Assembly (NCBI GenBank): GCA_036867785.1
Contig: CP145428.1
Span: 1 to 64,000 of the forward strand
Direction of reading: 5' to 3'
Length of the DNA: 64,000 bases
From: Plasmodiophora brassicae
Taxonomy: Eukaryota > Endomyxa: Phytomyxea > Phytomyxea > Plasmodiophorida
The notes under the pieces were generated by a model, which made no database searches, was not told the origin of the DNA, and saw only the letters and a list, made by a program, of their open reading frames with translations. Positions 10,953 to 21,816 of the stretch are shown in pieces. Made by a program: the position numbers and the translations under genes. Within the stretch, counting starts at the first letter, position 1. Each line of letters starts with the position of its first letter.

Positions 10953-12744
10953 ATGCCGACGCTGGCGGTCGCCGCCGCACTGCTACTGCTGCTGCTGGCG
11001 GCCTGTCCGTCATCGTCGTCGTCGACCGTGCCGTCGTGCGCGACGTTCGGAACGTGGATCTCGCCCGGGGCGACGCTGTGGAGCCCGGACGCGAACGCAA
11101 ACGTGCCGCTCGTCGCCCTGCGCATCGGGGCGGCGCCGACGTCCGCCATGCTCAGCGCGTTGTGCGCCTGCACGGGCGTCCTGGCCACGGACGCGTCGTC
11201 CGGCGCGAATTACACGCTGTCCAGCGTCCAGTGGTTCGACGCCTCCAACTACAACGTGCGTAGGCCTCGGCAGTCGCGACAACGTTGTCGATCCGGTGTC
11301 TCAGTGAGTGTGCAGGTGACGGCCGACGTCTTCACGTCGTCGTCGACGGCGCTGTCGTGCCTGAAGGGCGTCGTGGCCGTCAGCCTCGGCGGGAACTTCT
11401 TCCCGTCCGGGCTGCCGGGCCTGTTCGTCAACCTGCCCAGGGTCTGGTACGTCGACCTGACCGCCAGCCGCATCCGGACCGTGCCGGCGAACGCGCTCGC
11501 GGGCCTGACGACCCTGAAGACGCTCCTGCTCGGGGGCAACCTCATGTCCACGCTGCCGGTCGGCCTGTTCTCCGGCGTCACCACGGTCCGCACCATGTCA
11601 GGGCCATGTGCGTCCCACCCGATTCCATCGTACGGTGCGCTGACGTCGACGCCCCGCATGGATGTAGCGACCTCAGCGGCAACCTGATGCTGTCCTTCCT
11701 CCCGTACACCATCTTCCTGCCGCTGACGACGCTGACGACCGTGACGCACGCGTCGTGCCCGTCGATGACGTGCCTGCCGGCGTCGGCGGCGCCGTCCGTG
11801 TACACGCCCGGGCGCCTGCCGGCCTGCGCCGCCCAGACGGGCCTGCACGACCAGATCGCGCGCGGCGCCGCCGTCAACTCGACGCAGGTCGCGCTGACGA
11901 CGCGGTCCAACTTCGGGTACGCCCTGGACGGCGTCGCGCAGGCGCAGCTGGCCAGCGACATCGGCGTGGCGACCGGCGTCGACACCAGCCGGATCGTCAT
12001 GATGTCCGTGTACAGCGACGGCAGCTCCGGCACGCTCGTGACGTTCAACGTGCTGCCCAACGAGCGGCCCACGCAGGTCATGGCCGAGTACGTCCCGGTC
12101 GCCATCCGGCAGCAGATCGGCAGCAGCGCCAGCACCTGGAGCACGGGGCCCATCTCGTCGGCCATGGCCACGGGCACGTCGGTCAGTCTCTGCGCCGGCC
12201 GGCCTCCCCCGCACCCTGCTGACGCACGCCCGGCCGTCTGCAGGTGCAGTCGACGACCATGGCCGTGTCGAGGTGCCCGCTGACGGGCGCCTGGACCGCA
12301 CCGCCAGGGGCCGGCTGCGCCCCGGGGCCGGCGTCGTCGGACGACGCGACGGCGAACCTGTTCGGCGTGCCGATCATCGACGCGACCGTGACGGCCGGCG
12401 TGTTCGGCCTGGCCACCGGCTGCATCGCGTTCCTGGTGGCGTTCATCTGCCATGGAGCGGGCGGCGCGCTCGCGGCGCAGACGACGGTGCCGACGCGCGC
12501 CCTGCCAAACATGGACAGCACGGGCCTCGTGGCGCCACCGCCATCGATGCTGCCGGCGGCGGCGGCCGCATCGCAATGGCGGCCGTCAACGGCAGGGCAA
12601 ATGCCGGCCGCCAGCAACCCGCAGCTGGGGCCGCTGTCCCTCGAGTACATGTACGCCAAGGCGGCGGCCGCCAACGAGTACCAGAACCTGCCGTCGATGA
12701 ACCCGTCGACCGCCGCCGTCCGCAGCAGCCGGCACATGCTCTGA
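10953..12744 (+). CDS. LRR single-pass membrane protein
   Basis: Exons 10953-11255, 11316-11596, 11668-12181 and 12244-12744 give 532 residues. A signal peptide (LAVAAALLLLLLAAC) opens the protein. Leucine-rich repeats follow at about 125-215 (VAVSLGGNFFPSG, LKTLLLGGNLMSTLP, and IDLSGNLMLSFLP, which is created by the third splice). A roughly 130-residue extracellular domain comes next, with a pattern (ALDGVAQAQLASDIG ... IVMMSVYSDGSSG) that could be SEA-like. One transmembrane helix (VTAGVFGLATGCIAFLVAFI) and an Ala/Pro-rich cytoplasmic tail with YMYAK and NEYQNL follow. Ligand unknown. Its first bases were captured by the upstream duplication. Confidence 0.75.
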
Positions 12745-12889
12745 ATACACAGCGCGCGCCCACCTACGCGTCGTCGTCGTAACGCGCCAGCCGGGGCCAC
12801 CACACACCGGATAAGGACAGTGCTGTCGTAGCTTGCTGTATCGTTTGCTGCCTGCGTGGACGAATGGGTCGGACAGAGGAGGGTGCGGA

Positions 12890-12932
12890 GATAGAAAGAG
12901 GGAGAGAGGGAGAGAGCGCGCGCGCGACAGCG
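12890..12932. repeat. Purine-rich GA/GC microsatellite
   Basis: AGAAAGAGGGAGAGAGGGAGAGAGCG followed by alternating CG lies between the convergent LRR and kinase genes. It is low-complexity sequence with no other feature seen. Confidence 0.8.
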
Positions 12933-12959
12933 GGTAGGACACGTGCAGGTTCGTTCGGG

Positions 12960-14114
12960 TCAGTCGGCCATGGTGAACCAGCGAAACTGCAGGAGCGACG
13001 CGGCCGTCGGGCGGTCCGCCGGGTTCGACTCGAGGAGCGCGCCGACGACCTCCTTCACCTCGTCCGACACGCCCACCGCCTTGGGGAAGAACGCGCCGTA
13101 CCCGTCGCGCGTCGTGCAGTCGAACCCGCGCAGGACGCGGGCGCAGATCTTGCGGTGGACGTAGCTGGACGCGCCCCCGTCCGGGCAGCAGTCGGCCTCG
13201 GCGCGCGGGTTGAAACTTACACACAGCACAGACACACACGGTTGGTGCACGGTCGGCGGACAACGGGCCCACAGCCTACGCGTTGAAACCGAACAGCATG
13301 ACGAACAGGACGACGCCGAGGGACCACAGGTCGCAGGCGGCCGTGTAGCACCCCGAGAACACCTCCGGCGCCATGTACGACGGCGACCCGACCTCGGCGT
13401 GCAGGGTCTGGCTGGGCCCGACCACTTGCGACACGCCAAAGTCAATCAGCTTCACCTCGCTGTCGTGGAACCTGAACAGCAGCGCCGCATGGGGACCTGG
13501 GGCCAGACACAGGCGAGGGGGTGGTGGCAAACGGGTACGGACAGGATGTTGGAGGGTTTGATGTCGCAGTGGGCGAACCCCTTCATGTGCAGGTGGGCGA
13601 TGCCCGAGGCCAGCTGGCGGCAGATCTGGCGGGCGCGCGCCTCGGGCAGGCGCCCGTTGCTCAGGACGATCTGGTCGATCAGGTCGCCGCCCGTGCACTT
13701 CTCCAGGACAAAGTAGACGGATTTGCGATCCTCGTAGACGGCGAACAGGCGCGATATGTTCCCATGCTGTGAGCGGGGCAGGGGGGGCGCCCGCAGCCGT
13801 CAGCGTCACGCGTGTGCACACAACGCGTTGCGTACCTGCATGACGCGCAGGGCCGCCTCCTCGGTGCGCAGCATCTTGATGAGGCACTTGTGCTTGCGGA
13901 CGTGCTTGATGGCGACGGCCTGGCCGGTGCACCGGTTGACGGCGGCGCGGGCCTCGCCGAACGTGCCGCAGTGCCCGAGGCGATCGCCGATGGCGTAGAC
14001 GCTATGGATATCGGTGCGGCGGAAATGGGGGATGGGGGAGGACAGCGGCTCCTCGGCGCCCTGGGCGGCGCCGAGCCCGCAGACGAACTTGCGCAGGATC
14101 GCCGCGGCGGACAT
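12960..14114 (-). CDS. Serine/threonine protein kinase (CAMK-like)
   Basis: Exons 14114-13836, 13766-13543, 13471-13280 and 13215-12960 (introns 64-71 nt) give 316 residues. That is one kinase domain with a short N-terminal extension. The ATP-binding lysine is in QAVAIKHVRK (K70). The catalytic loop is HCDIKPSN (about 159-166, with Cys in place of the Arg of HRD). DFG is at about 178-180, activated by the splice that gives SNILFHDSEVKLIDFG, and YMAPE is at about 200-204. A missing HRD arginine often means activation that does not depend on activation-loop phosphorylation. The C-terminal lobe ends ESNPADRPTAASLLQFRWF, typical of CAMK-type kinases. No regulatory domain follows. The exon 4 boundary (NA|FNPRAE) is the least certain. 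Confidence 0.85.
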
Positions 14115-14711
14115 ATCGTCGACGCTGCAGGCCGACAGACGGGACGCGCCGCTGTATCGCTGTGTGCCACCGCTCGCTCGCTCGCGCCTGCCGGTGCTGC
14201 CTGCCCCCCGGACCCGGCGTGGAGGCGCGCGCGCACGAGCGCCCCGCGACGAACGCGACGACGACGAGCGCCGAGCGCGCGCACTAAACCAATTGTGGCC
14301 GATCGATCCGCGGATTAAATCGGCCACGCACACTCCACCGTGACGCGAAGCGCCGCGCGCGCGCCCACCTCACACGCGTCTTTTTGCGCCCAGCTGGCTG
14401 GCTGCTGCCGGACGACCCGATGCGCCGCGCAAAAATGCCGTACGCACTGCGCCAGGCGACCGCCGACCCGCACCCGACGAGGGTGTTGGTAAGTAGGTAC
14501 ACCCAGACGCACGCAGCGGGTCGACCGCCGCGTTGCTGGTTAGATACGTCGCGCTGCGCCGCCTTAAAAATGGGGGGATCCGCCACACACGATTCCGCGG
14601 GTGACACGCGCGCAGGTCCAGATTTTCCAGAACGATGTCAGGGCGCGCACTGCTAGAACATTCCATGTTGTTCCCTCCGAAATGCCCCATGGCACGCTAT
14701 TTATATATATC
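14115..14711. other. Intergenic region upstream of the kinase
   Basis: About 600 bp lies between the kinase start and the stop of the next minus-strand gene. A TATTTATATATATCC run at 14699-14713 lies just after that stop and might act as a poly(A)/termination region or a TATA box. I see no convincing coding sequence. Confidence 0.5.
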
Positions 14712-15578
14712 CTATTGCCCGGGCCCAGCTGTTTCGTCATCGCGTTCGGCAACGTCGATCAGGTCGATCAGGTCGACAGCGACGCCCTGTGGTTGACAGG
14801 CGCCGCCGACGTCGACCAGGGCCACCTTGGCGTGGTCGACCCGCTCCTGGATGGCGTCCTGGACGGCGCCGACCTGCTCCTGGATGGCGTCCTGGACGGC
14901 GTCGACCTGCTCCTGGACGAGGCCGACGACGGCGTCCTGCGCCGAGTCGATGTACTCCTGGACGTCGGGCAGGGTGTCTGCGACCATGTCGCGCGCCTTC
15001 TCGCCGACGCTGGTCATGATGCCCGACACGACCAGGTTGCCGACGAACGAGGCCGCCGTCACCAACCGGTCCATCATGGTTGCGTTCGCGTCGTCGTTGT
15101 CGGCTAGCGCCTGGGCCCAATTGGTGTCGGCCGCCGCCGTCGTCGTCCCACCACCGCTGCCGTCGTCACGTGCAACGCGCATCAGCGCCGCCTGGAACGA
15201 CATGCCGCCGTCGCCCTCGACGTCAGCGCCCGCAGTGTCGTGATCACGTCGCGATACGAAATAGTACACGGCAACGGCGGCGGCGACGGCAGCGCCCATG
15301 CCTGCCATCACCCATACGCCCGTCCGCGCTGCCGATCGAGGCTTTCGCGGCGCCGCCCCTGCTTCGCTGTTCGAATCGACGTCGTCGCCGTCAACGTCGT
15401 CAGCCGACGTAGCATCGTCGTCAGCTGGTAGCGCATCGGGTTCGTCGGTGGCCGGGCCGCCGACTTCGTTGGCCAGGTCCTGCAACTGCCGGACGGCATC
15501 GTTGAGCTGCGCGGTGGCACGCTCGACAATCTCCTGCACGTCCGCCGCCTTGTCGTGGTCGTCGACGCCGCTGTTCAT
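14712..15578 (-). CDS. Single-pass membrane protein with amphipathic helical repeats
   Basis: Intron-less gene of 288 residues, not recognised as any family. The N-terminus is helical and acidic (IVERATAQLNDAVRQLQDLA). An Asp-rich linker is followed by one transmembrane segment (GVWVMAGMGAAVAAAVAVYY, about 88-107). The C-terminal half has a run of near-identical 11-residue units (VDAVQDAIQEQ, VGAVQDAIQER) that would form a long amphipathic helix or coiled coil, like apolipoprotein or LEA-type repeats. It may attach to lipid surfaces; this is inference. The start is a clear ATG at 15578. Confidence 0.65.
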   Translation of the reverse strand: MNSGVDDHDKAADVQEIVERATAQLNDAVRQLQDLANEVGGPATDEPDALPADDDATSADDVDGDDVDSNSEAGAAPRKPRSAARTGVWVMAGMGAAVAAAVAVYYFVSRRDHDTAGADVEGDGGMSFQAALMRVARDDGSGGGTTTAAADTNWAQALADNDDANATMMDRLVTAASFVGNLVVSGIMTSVGEKARDMVADTLPDVQEYIDSAQDAVVGLVQEQVDAVQDAIQEQVGAVQDAIQERVDHAKVALVDVGGACQPQGVAVDLIDLIDVAERDDETAGPGQ

Positions 15579-17338
15579 TGTGAACCCGCAGCTGTTCGTC
15601 GGTGTGTGTGCGCGTCTGTGTGTGTGTCCTATTTCCCACTATGGGCGGTCGACTCGAACCGGAAGCTCCCCTGGCCAACCATCCGCGTTGGCCTTATCGG
15701 ATCAATGAAGGCATCAGTCGTCGGCGGTGCCGTACAGTAGCGACAGGATGTCATCGTTGCCATGCGTACTCCCCAAGGCGTATACATGCTGGTGGACTGT
15801 GGCGTTCGAATACGGTGTCGACGGCGTTGAGCACACGACTGTGCGGCCGAGTGGTCGAAGCCAGCGGGATGGAAAGAACAGTGGCTTGTGGTCAATGATG
15901 AACGTGACCCGGTGAGACGTCCACGCGCGTCGCCACCGTTTGCGTGATCAGACTTGGCCTGGATCCACTCGATGGAGCGAAACGCACGGCAGTTGTTCAT
16001 AATTGATGACCGGCCTGTTTTACTCGTAATGCCACGGATGTGCAATCTGGTTGCCTACTAGTAGTCGATATGGCGGCTGGCCGGTTATGGTGATGCAGTC
16101 GATGCCTCCTGGGATCGGGAAACAGCGGGCGCTCCAAGCGCTGTCCGTACCTGTCCTCGTTTCAGAAAACCGTGTCGATTACGGACACGTTGAATGACAG
16201 GAATTTCGGTTTCTATCTGCTCCAATCGGTTCCAGTCGATAGCTTTGCAACACCTGCGGCACCCGACGCTACTCGCTGCAATCGTCAGTTACTGATGGCC
16301 TTGTGGTACACTCTTGTCATCCAATCCGGTGCAGTAAGTTCCCTCTGAGCGGGCGAACGATGCCTGTATGCACCCCTGTGATGCCTGGCTAATCTACGTT
16401 CGGATGGGGGCTGATTGGGGTTTGGCATCCATTCCTGTGCAATCGGTACCGGGTGGGGCCAAGACAAACACTCGCTGCTGGACGCAAATGACATATCTGG
16501 TGAGAGGCGTAACGTTGTCTCACACCTGCCTGTACCTTCGGAAGAGTCGCACCAGCAATGCGGTGACGTCTTATCTGGTGGGTCCAGCCGGTGCCTCACG
16601 GGTATCGTCCGGTGACACGACGATTATCGTTTTCGATTGTCGATCGGCTGACGGGATATGCCCTTGGAGTTGCTATACGACACACATTGCAACGGGACGA
16701 CGTCGTCCAGCACCGGGGACGAGTTCTTCGCGCCTTTCGATTCCTTCGCCAGCATTTCGTCGCGTTTCTTGCTGTCGCAGGGTTCGACAATGTCGCGGCG
16801 TCGGCATCCGAACGAATTGCTGGGCCTGGCCGACTCCCCATCCCGTACGACGAACGAGATGTGGTTACGCCTGCCCTGTTGCGATTGCTCCCTGAACACC
16901 ACCGCAACTTGGTGCGGATAACCCTACCTGGTGGACGATCCTGCATACGGCTGCGAGATTACTGTTTTCCATTGGCCACTCTACGCCGCTGCACCCATTG
17001 GACATAATTTGTCTCAGCTATACCCGTCAGCGCCTACACGGTCTCATGGAGATGCTGTTCCAGAGAGCGGTTCCTTTGCCCGCCAGGCTGGCGTCAGTGG
17101 ACGTCTCTCGCCAGTTGGCGGACGCATGCGGCTATCTCTTCAGCGCCACGTTCGTTGACATACTGCCACATGCCCGATCCGGATTTGTCATGAAGCCCTC
17201 ACCGAGTCGATGCTGCTCAGACAGGGGCCGACTGGCCAGTGTGTCCGAATCCGGCGCCAATCATCAGTCTTCTACCTGCGCTACCTCAGGACGGTACGTC
17301 ATGCAGAGTACAGGCGGCTTCGCGTTGATCATTATCTG
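15579..17338. other. Region of decayed minus-strand coding sequence
   Basis: This 1.8-kb stretch has no intact gene. Minus-strand fragments that look like former protein include REQSQQGRRNHISFVVRDG near 16880 and MWQYVNERGAEEIAACVRQL near 17160. They lie in different frames with stops between them. The right part borders the 3' end of the TBC-type gene. The left part (15727-16045) holds a decayed copy of that gene's last exon, listed separately. Confidence 0.45.
15727..16045 (-). pseudogene. Decayed copy of the TBC-type gene's 3' end
   Basis: The minus-strand bases around 15800-15860 align with the last exon of the TBC-type gene near 17350-17410. Both share TCGACCACTC, then CGTGCTC, ACGC and GT.GAC. 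The intact gene reads DHSTRTVLHAVDALF there; the copy reads SRVLNAVDTVFE in one frame and FDHSA in another. A separate frame stays open to a stop at 15727 (HGNDDILSLLYGTADD). It is most likely a fragment of a former duplicate. Confidence 0.4.
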
Positions 17339-19188
17339 TTAAGGTGGGCGCTGGAATCCGAACAAGGCGTCCACAGCGTGGAGCACGGTACGTGTGGAGT
17401 GGTCGACGAAATCGTATTTCGCGGCCGACGACGGCTGGGCGTCAGGACCGAGCATCGCGCCTGGCAGGTGATGGAAACGACGCCGGATGAACTGGACCCA
17501 CAGGCCAACGTGTCGGGCACGCCGCCTCCACGTGTTCATATTGACCGCGACGCGCTTCGCGTCGCCCTCGTCGTCGTCGTCGTCGTCGTTGTCGAGCTTG
17601 CACAGAGCCGCCAGGTACTTTGGGTTGTTATCGATGGCGGGAAGGGCCGGCAGAATCCCGGCCTGGCGGTCGAACGTTGCTGCCGGACGCGGCACAGGGT
17701 ACAGCAACGAGACTGCCCGTTGGAACGCGCGCTGCTGCAGATGTGGGCCCATGCGCTTGATCGCTTGCTGAAACGCAGCCGGCGACGTACACTGGGCACA
17801 CGCGCGCTAGTTAGGGCGGCGCTGTGCAGGCCGGGCGCCAGACGCGCGGCGCGGCCGACCTTGAGGAGCGTGGCGCGCAGGCACACGAGGAACGCGGCAC
17901 AGAGCTGCGGCAGCATCTGCCATCGGGACAGGATCAGCTGGTCCCAGACGTACAGGACGACGGGCGCAGAGCAGATCCGCACGAACGCGTAGTCGCACAT
18001 GTCGTCCAATGCGGCCTGCAGAGGAACCCCACAGGTTGGCCGGACACGACGATCGGGGCGCAAGAAGCCCTACCTCCAGGGCGCTGACCACGGGAAACCG
18101 TCGTAACGGGTGCCAGCCCTCGGCGACCGGCGCCCCCTGTCGCTCGTTGGCCGTTCGCTCGACGACCTTCCCCTCGTCACGTCAAGGAATTGTAATACGA
18201 ACAAGGCGACAACGCTCGTTACCGCGTAGAGCTCGGCGTCCTTCTGGCGCAGGTCGGCGTCGAGTCTGGCGACGAACGCCATCAGGGCGTCCGGGTTCTG
18301 CGCCCGGGGGACGTACCGCGCCAGGTCGTACGTCGACATGTGCTCGGCAACCGCGAGGCCATCGTCGACGACATCGTAGGCGATCAGCGCCGGCACGATG
18401 ACGTAGAACGCGTGGGCGGGGATCGGCCCCGACTCCTGGTCGCGGAACGACAGCACCTCGCGCATGCACCGGACGACGTCGGCATTGGACAGCATCGCCG
18501 GGAACCTCTCCAGCAGCGTCGCTTCGCATTGCGCCGCGATCTCCAGCTGGCGCTCGCGCAGCAGGCCGTTGCTCGCTGACAGGCTGGCCTGGAACGGCGC
18601 CCGCGCCGACGGCATCGCCATGCACAGACGCCAGACCTGGCGGCGGTGGCGCTTCAGCAGATCCTCTTTGTGACGCCCACGACGCCCGTTAATACCGTAC
18701 CTGCCGTCGCAGGGTGGGCGGGATGGCGACGTTCGTCAGAATCTGCAAGCGCTCGTGGGTTTCATCCGGCGTCGCGTCCGGCGACGCCTCCAGCAGGGCG
18801 GCGGCGGCGGCCGACGTGCACTCGAGGATCCGCTCCAGGCGGGTGCGATCGGCACACGGTGCGTCCGGGCGATCGGCGGCGGCGGCCACGGCCGCGTCCA
18901 CGATACCGCTCAGCTTGGCCATGAACGACGGGTACGCCGGCAGCGTGGGCACTGAAGCGTGATCATCGGAGGGACGCCGACATGACATGGCACAGACGTA
19001 CGTCGCTGCTCGATGCGGTTCATGTAGGCGAGCTGCTCGGCGGCGGTCAGCTCGGAGAAGAACCCGGCGCGGTCGTTCGCCAGCGTCTCCTGCAGGTGCT
19101 GGTAGATGCTGTGCGAGACGCCACGCCACTCGTCCGTGCCCACGATCTGGTCGCGGCACGCCTCCAGCCAGGTCGACGTCGTCGGCAT
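17339..19188 (-). CDS. TBC-domain (Rab GTPase-activating) protein
   Basis: TBC proteins stimulate GTP hydrolysis by Rab GTPases. Exons 19188-19002, 18951-18701, 18636-18223, 18172-18074, 18015-17860 and 17791-17339 (introns 50-68 nt) give 519 residues; an in-frame ATG at 19269 would add 27. The N-terminal part is helical. The second splice creates IPPTLRRQVWRLCM, the 'LR..VW' entry to a TBC domain. The domain continues through a helical stretch to VVLYVWDQLILSRWQMLPQL and ends AAFLVCLRATLLK. A canonical IxxDxxR arginine-finger motif was not found, so GAP activity is uncertain. Overall length and layout recall TBC1D19. The C-terminal 150 residues are lineage-specific and hold an Asp run. A decayed copy of the end lies near 15.8 kb. 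Confidence 0.6.
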
Positions 19189-19541
19189 CGGTGACGCAAC
19201 GGGCGGGCTGTGACGGTTCGGCAACGCGCTGGGCGCCCTGCGACCGTCAGCGCTTGCCCAGAGGTCCATCTCGCGCTGGTGCGGACACAGCGTTGATTCA
19301 CGACGTCGTGCGGGTGGTGTCCGCCTTGGGGGAACAGCAGGAGTCACGTCGCGCGGCGTGATGTCTGGCAAACCGCGCCGCCTGCTGTTATTATTTAAAC
19401 GTGTCGGCCAAGCGCAGGCAGGTGTGTGGCGTGTATCACGATAGGGTCGCGGGCGACGTCACCGTGGCGACCAGACGATCACAGCAACGAGGGCAAGGGG
19501 ACAGCAGCAGCAGCAGCAGCCCTGATCGTAACGACGACGGG

Positions 19542-19865
19542 ATGCGCTATCAGTACGGCGCCGACGCGTACCGGCACGGCAACGGCCAGCACCAGGCGCA
19601 GATCCGCGTGCTGGACGAGTTTGTCCATAACAACAGCGCGGGCGGGCCCCGGCGGCCGACCCAGGCCGAGATGGAGTACGAGATGATGGAGATCAGCGAC
19701 TACCTGCACTTCAAGGCGTCGCATCCGTCGCCGCAGATCGGATCCGGCCTGGGCGGGCACTGCCAGCGGTGCCAGCACCGGCACCCGCTGCCCCATGGCC
19801 TGCAGGATTGGCGGTGCCCACAGTGCTCGCACTACAACCAAATCAACCTGTCGTGGGAATATTAG
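19542..19865 (+). CDS. Small zinc-ribbon protein
   Basis: 107 residues from ATG at 19542; no in-frame or other ATG occurs upstream back to 19381. The N-terminal half is rich in Gln, His and Tyr, and the middle is acidic and helical (AEMEYEMMEISDYLHF). The C-terminus holds two CxxC pairs, CQRCQHRHPLP and CPQCSHYNQ, a treble-clef or zinc-ribbon arrangement. No family recognised. A (CAG) run at 19502-19520 precedes the start. The gene is divergent from the TBC-type gene and likely shares a promoter containing the AT-rich TTATTATTTAAA at 19387-19398. Confidence 0.6.
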   Translation: MRYQYGADAYRHGNGQHQAQIRVLDEFVHNNSAGGPRRPTQAEMEYEMMEISDYLHFKASHPSPQIGSGLGGHCQRCQHRHPLPHGLQDWRCPQCSHYNQINLSWEY

Positions 19866-20223
19866 ACACAGGTGGACAGTACACATGACTTGTCGCATAC
19901 GATATGAATGCCTGGGCATGTGTATGGATGCTGGATAGAGTGGATGCGCCCCCTGGCGACAGAGGAAGGGGCAACATTGAGCGCCAGGCAGTATCAAGGT
20001 TCCTGCCCCAGCTCAGGCAGAGCTGGACGTTACCAAAGGAAATCGGGCCGTTGACCAACCAGCGCTTTGCGGCAGCAGTACTGGTGGTATCTGACCTGCA
20101 CAGGTCGGCTTTTCAGCAGGGCCGAGTACCCTATGTAGCGAGTCGGCCTTGATAAGGGTACTACACCCGATCGGTCGTGCGCTGGCCTCGTGTGCGTGCG
20201 TCGCCATAGGCCCATGTGCTAGC
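19866..20223. other. Intergenic region upstream of the first seven-helix gene
   Basis: Short non-coding gap of about 360 bp between two plus-strand genes. No conserved motif, RNA gene or repeat was recognised. Confidence 0.5.
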
Positions 20224-21576
20224 ATGCTGATTCCCCTCAGCGTGCTCGTGTGGGCAGCGACGTCATCGTCCCAGGCGTTAACGGTCCAGACAGTAGGTGG
20301 GCAGCCCCGTACACTGTCCAGCTATGGGTTCGCCACGGGCAACACCTCGTTCAGTGTTTCGGCGATGCCCTGGTTCGCAAGCGGCGAGCGCCCCGCGACG
20401 CTCGACGCGGGCGTCGCCAACCGAGTCGTGTTCGTGGAAGTCACCACGGTCACGATCAACGTTGCCGACTGGGCCCGCGCCTGCCACGGGAACGCCTGCG
20501 CCGGCCTTGTGTTTTACATCGAACCCTCCAGCCTGCTGCGAACCATCGTCCAGATGCTGGCCTGGTCGTACTGGACCACCGCTCAGTCTGACGCGTTCGC
20601 GTCGCTGCCCATGCTCGTTGTCGTCGACGATGTCGATGCGGCCAGCGTACTGTCTGGCCGGTTAGTCACAATGACGTCGGACCGGGCAAGCGTGGAGCAG
20701 AACCCGGCGGCTGTCGCCCTGCGCCTGCCGTCGACCATCGCCCTCTTCAGCTTCATCGCCGTGGCATACGTCTGCATCATCGTGTTTGACGTTGTTCGCG
20801 TACTGCAATTCGTCGTGGACGACAAGTGGAGGATGCGGGCGCCGCCATGGCCCGTCACGCTCAGCATCGGTGTCATCATGGTGGCGCATGTCACGCGCAC
20901 GATCCGGGCCGCCAATCTCGCCTGGTTCCATGAGCAGGGGATATCGTATCCCTACCTTGTCCTGTTCACCTACCTGGACCTGCCGATCACGGCAATGTCG
21001 CGCTCCTCCCTCAACCTGACGATAACGCGGTCGCTGGAAGCCGAGGGCCAGGATCGGTCCGTGCTGATGGCTGACCGTCTTGGTTCCGTGGTCGGACTGC
21101 TGATCACGATCGCCATGTTCGTGATCGTGCTGGTGGCAGCCGGCACGGAAGTACTGCCGATGGGCGTCATCGCGACGTACCTGATGCTGCTCGCTCCCAG
21201 CATCATCTTCTCGGTGAGCAACGGGTATGCATGTCTGGTCGTCGTCCGCCGGGTGCTGCAAGGGCAACGTCAAGCGGGGCTCTCTGCAAGCGCGGATGCC
21301 CTACGCGGCCGACGCGCCGTCGCTAGGCGACTAGGTGCCGCATGGTCGATTTCCACGTTGCTGCTCGCGTCCCATCTGGTCGTCCTGGCCGTGCAGAATG
21401 TGTCGCCCGGCCACTTTCTGGCCGCCTACGGTGTCAGCCAGATCGTCGGGATGTTCTCGGCCACCGCAATGCTGATTGCATACCGCCCAAAGTCGTCCGC
21501 CGTTTGCGTCTGCCGCAGGATTGCTGTGGGGAATCGCAACCAGCAGGACCCCGTCATGACAGATTCCAAGAAATAA
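20224..21576 (+). CDS. Seven-helix membrane protein (receptor-like), paralogue 1
   Basis: Single-exon gene, 450 residues from ATG at 20224. A signal peptide (LIPLSVLVWAATSSSQA) is followed by an ectodomain of about 165 residues with motifs LSSYGFATGN, VVFVEVTTVTINVADWA and YIEPSSLLRTIVQMLAWSYW. Seven hydrophobic helices then follow, from about 178 (ALFSFIAVAYVCIIVFDVVR) to about 425 (VSQIVGMFSATAMLIAYRP), with a short tail. This topology suggests a GPCR-like surface receptor. No class motif (DRY, NPxxY, GPS) is visible, so signalling is inference. Its neighbour at 21817-23256 is a clear paralogue in the same order and strand. Confidence 0.65.
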   Translation: MLIPLSVLVWAATSSSQALTVQTVGGQPRTLSSYGFATGNTSFSVSAMPWFASGERPATLDAGVANRVVFVEVTTVTINVADWARACHGNACAGLVFYIEPSSLLRTIVQMLAWSYWTTAQSDAFASLPMLVVVDDVDAASVLSGRLVTMTSDRASVEQNPAAVALRLPSTIALFSFIAVAYVCIIVFDVVRVLQFVVDDKWRMRAPPWPVTLSIGVIMVAHVTRTIRAANLAWFHEQGISYPYLVLFTYLDLPITAMSRSSLNLTITRSLEAEGQDRSVLMADRLGSVVGLLITIAMFVIVLVAAGTEVLPMGVIATYLMLLAPSIIFSVSNGYACLVVVRRVLQGQRQAGLSASADALRGRRAVARRLGAAWSISTLLLASHLVVLAVQNVSPGHFLAAYGVSQIVGMFSATAMLIAYRPKSSAVCVCRRIAVGNRNQQDPVMTDSKK

Positions 21577-21816
21577 ACAATTGCAGAACGTATGAGCCAT
21601 CCTCTGGGCGCGCACTCGTCAGGTGGACGACGGTGCGCGGCAGAGCATTCCCAGGCTGGGTACGTCGCGATGCTTCCATATCCCGACGCGTCCGCCAAAG
21701 GAACCGGCCGGAAACGAAGCTCGCCGCAGTAGTAGAAGACGAACGACTAACCTCTGTTCGACCATTTCGTCCGGGTACGTCCTACCTATACGTACCCCGT
21801 GATCGATCGCGTCCCG

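Larger units (their letters stand above)
7969..10967. repeat. Tandem segmental duplication, unit B
   Basis: Second copy of the 4143-7968 segment, about 3.0 kb. It holds the GH6 stub, a remnant of the MORN pseudogene, glycosyltransferase copy B and a collapsed metallothionein locus, and runs into the intact LRR gene. It is shorter because of deletions in the MORN region and in the metallothionein locus. Confidence 0.85.

Noticed and set aside
12960-14114. Pseudokinase because HRD reads HCD
   Set aside because: The catalytic Asp, VAIK Lys and DFG Asp are all present, so activity is likely.
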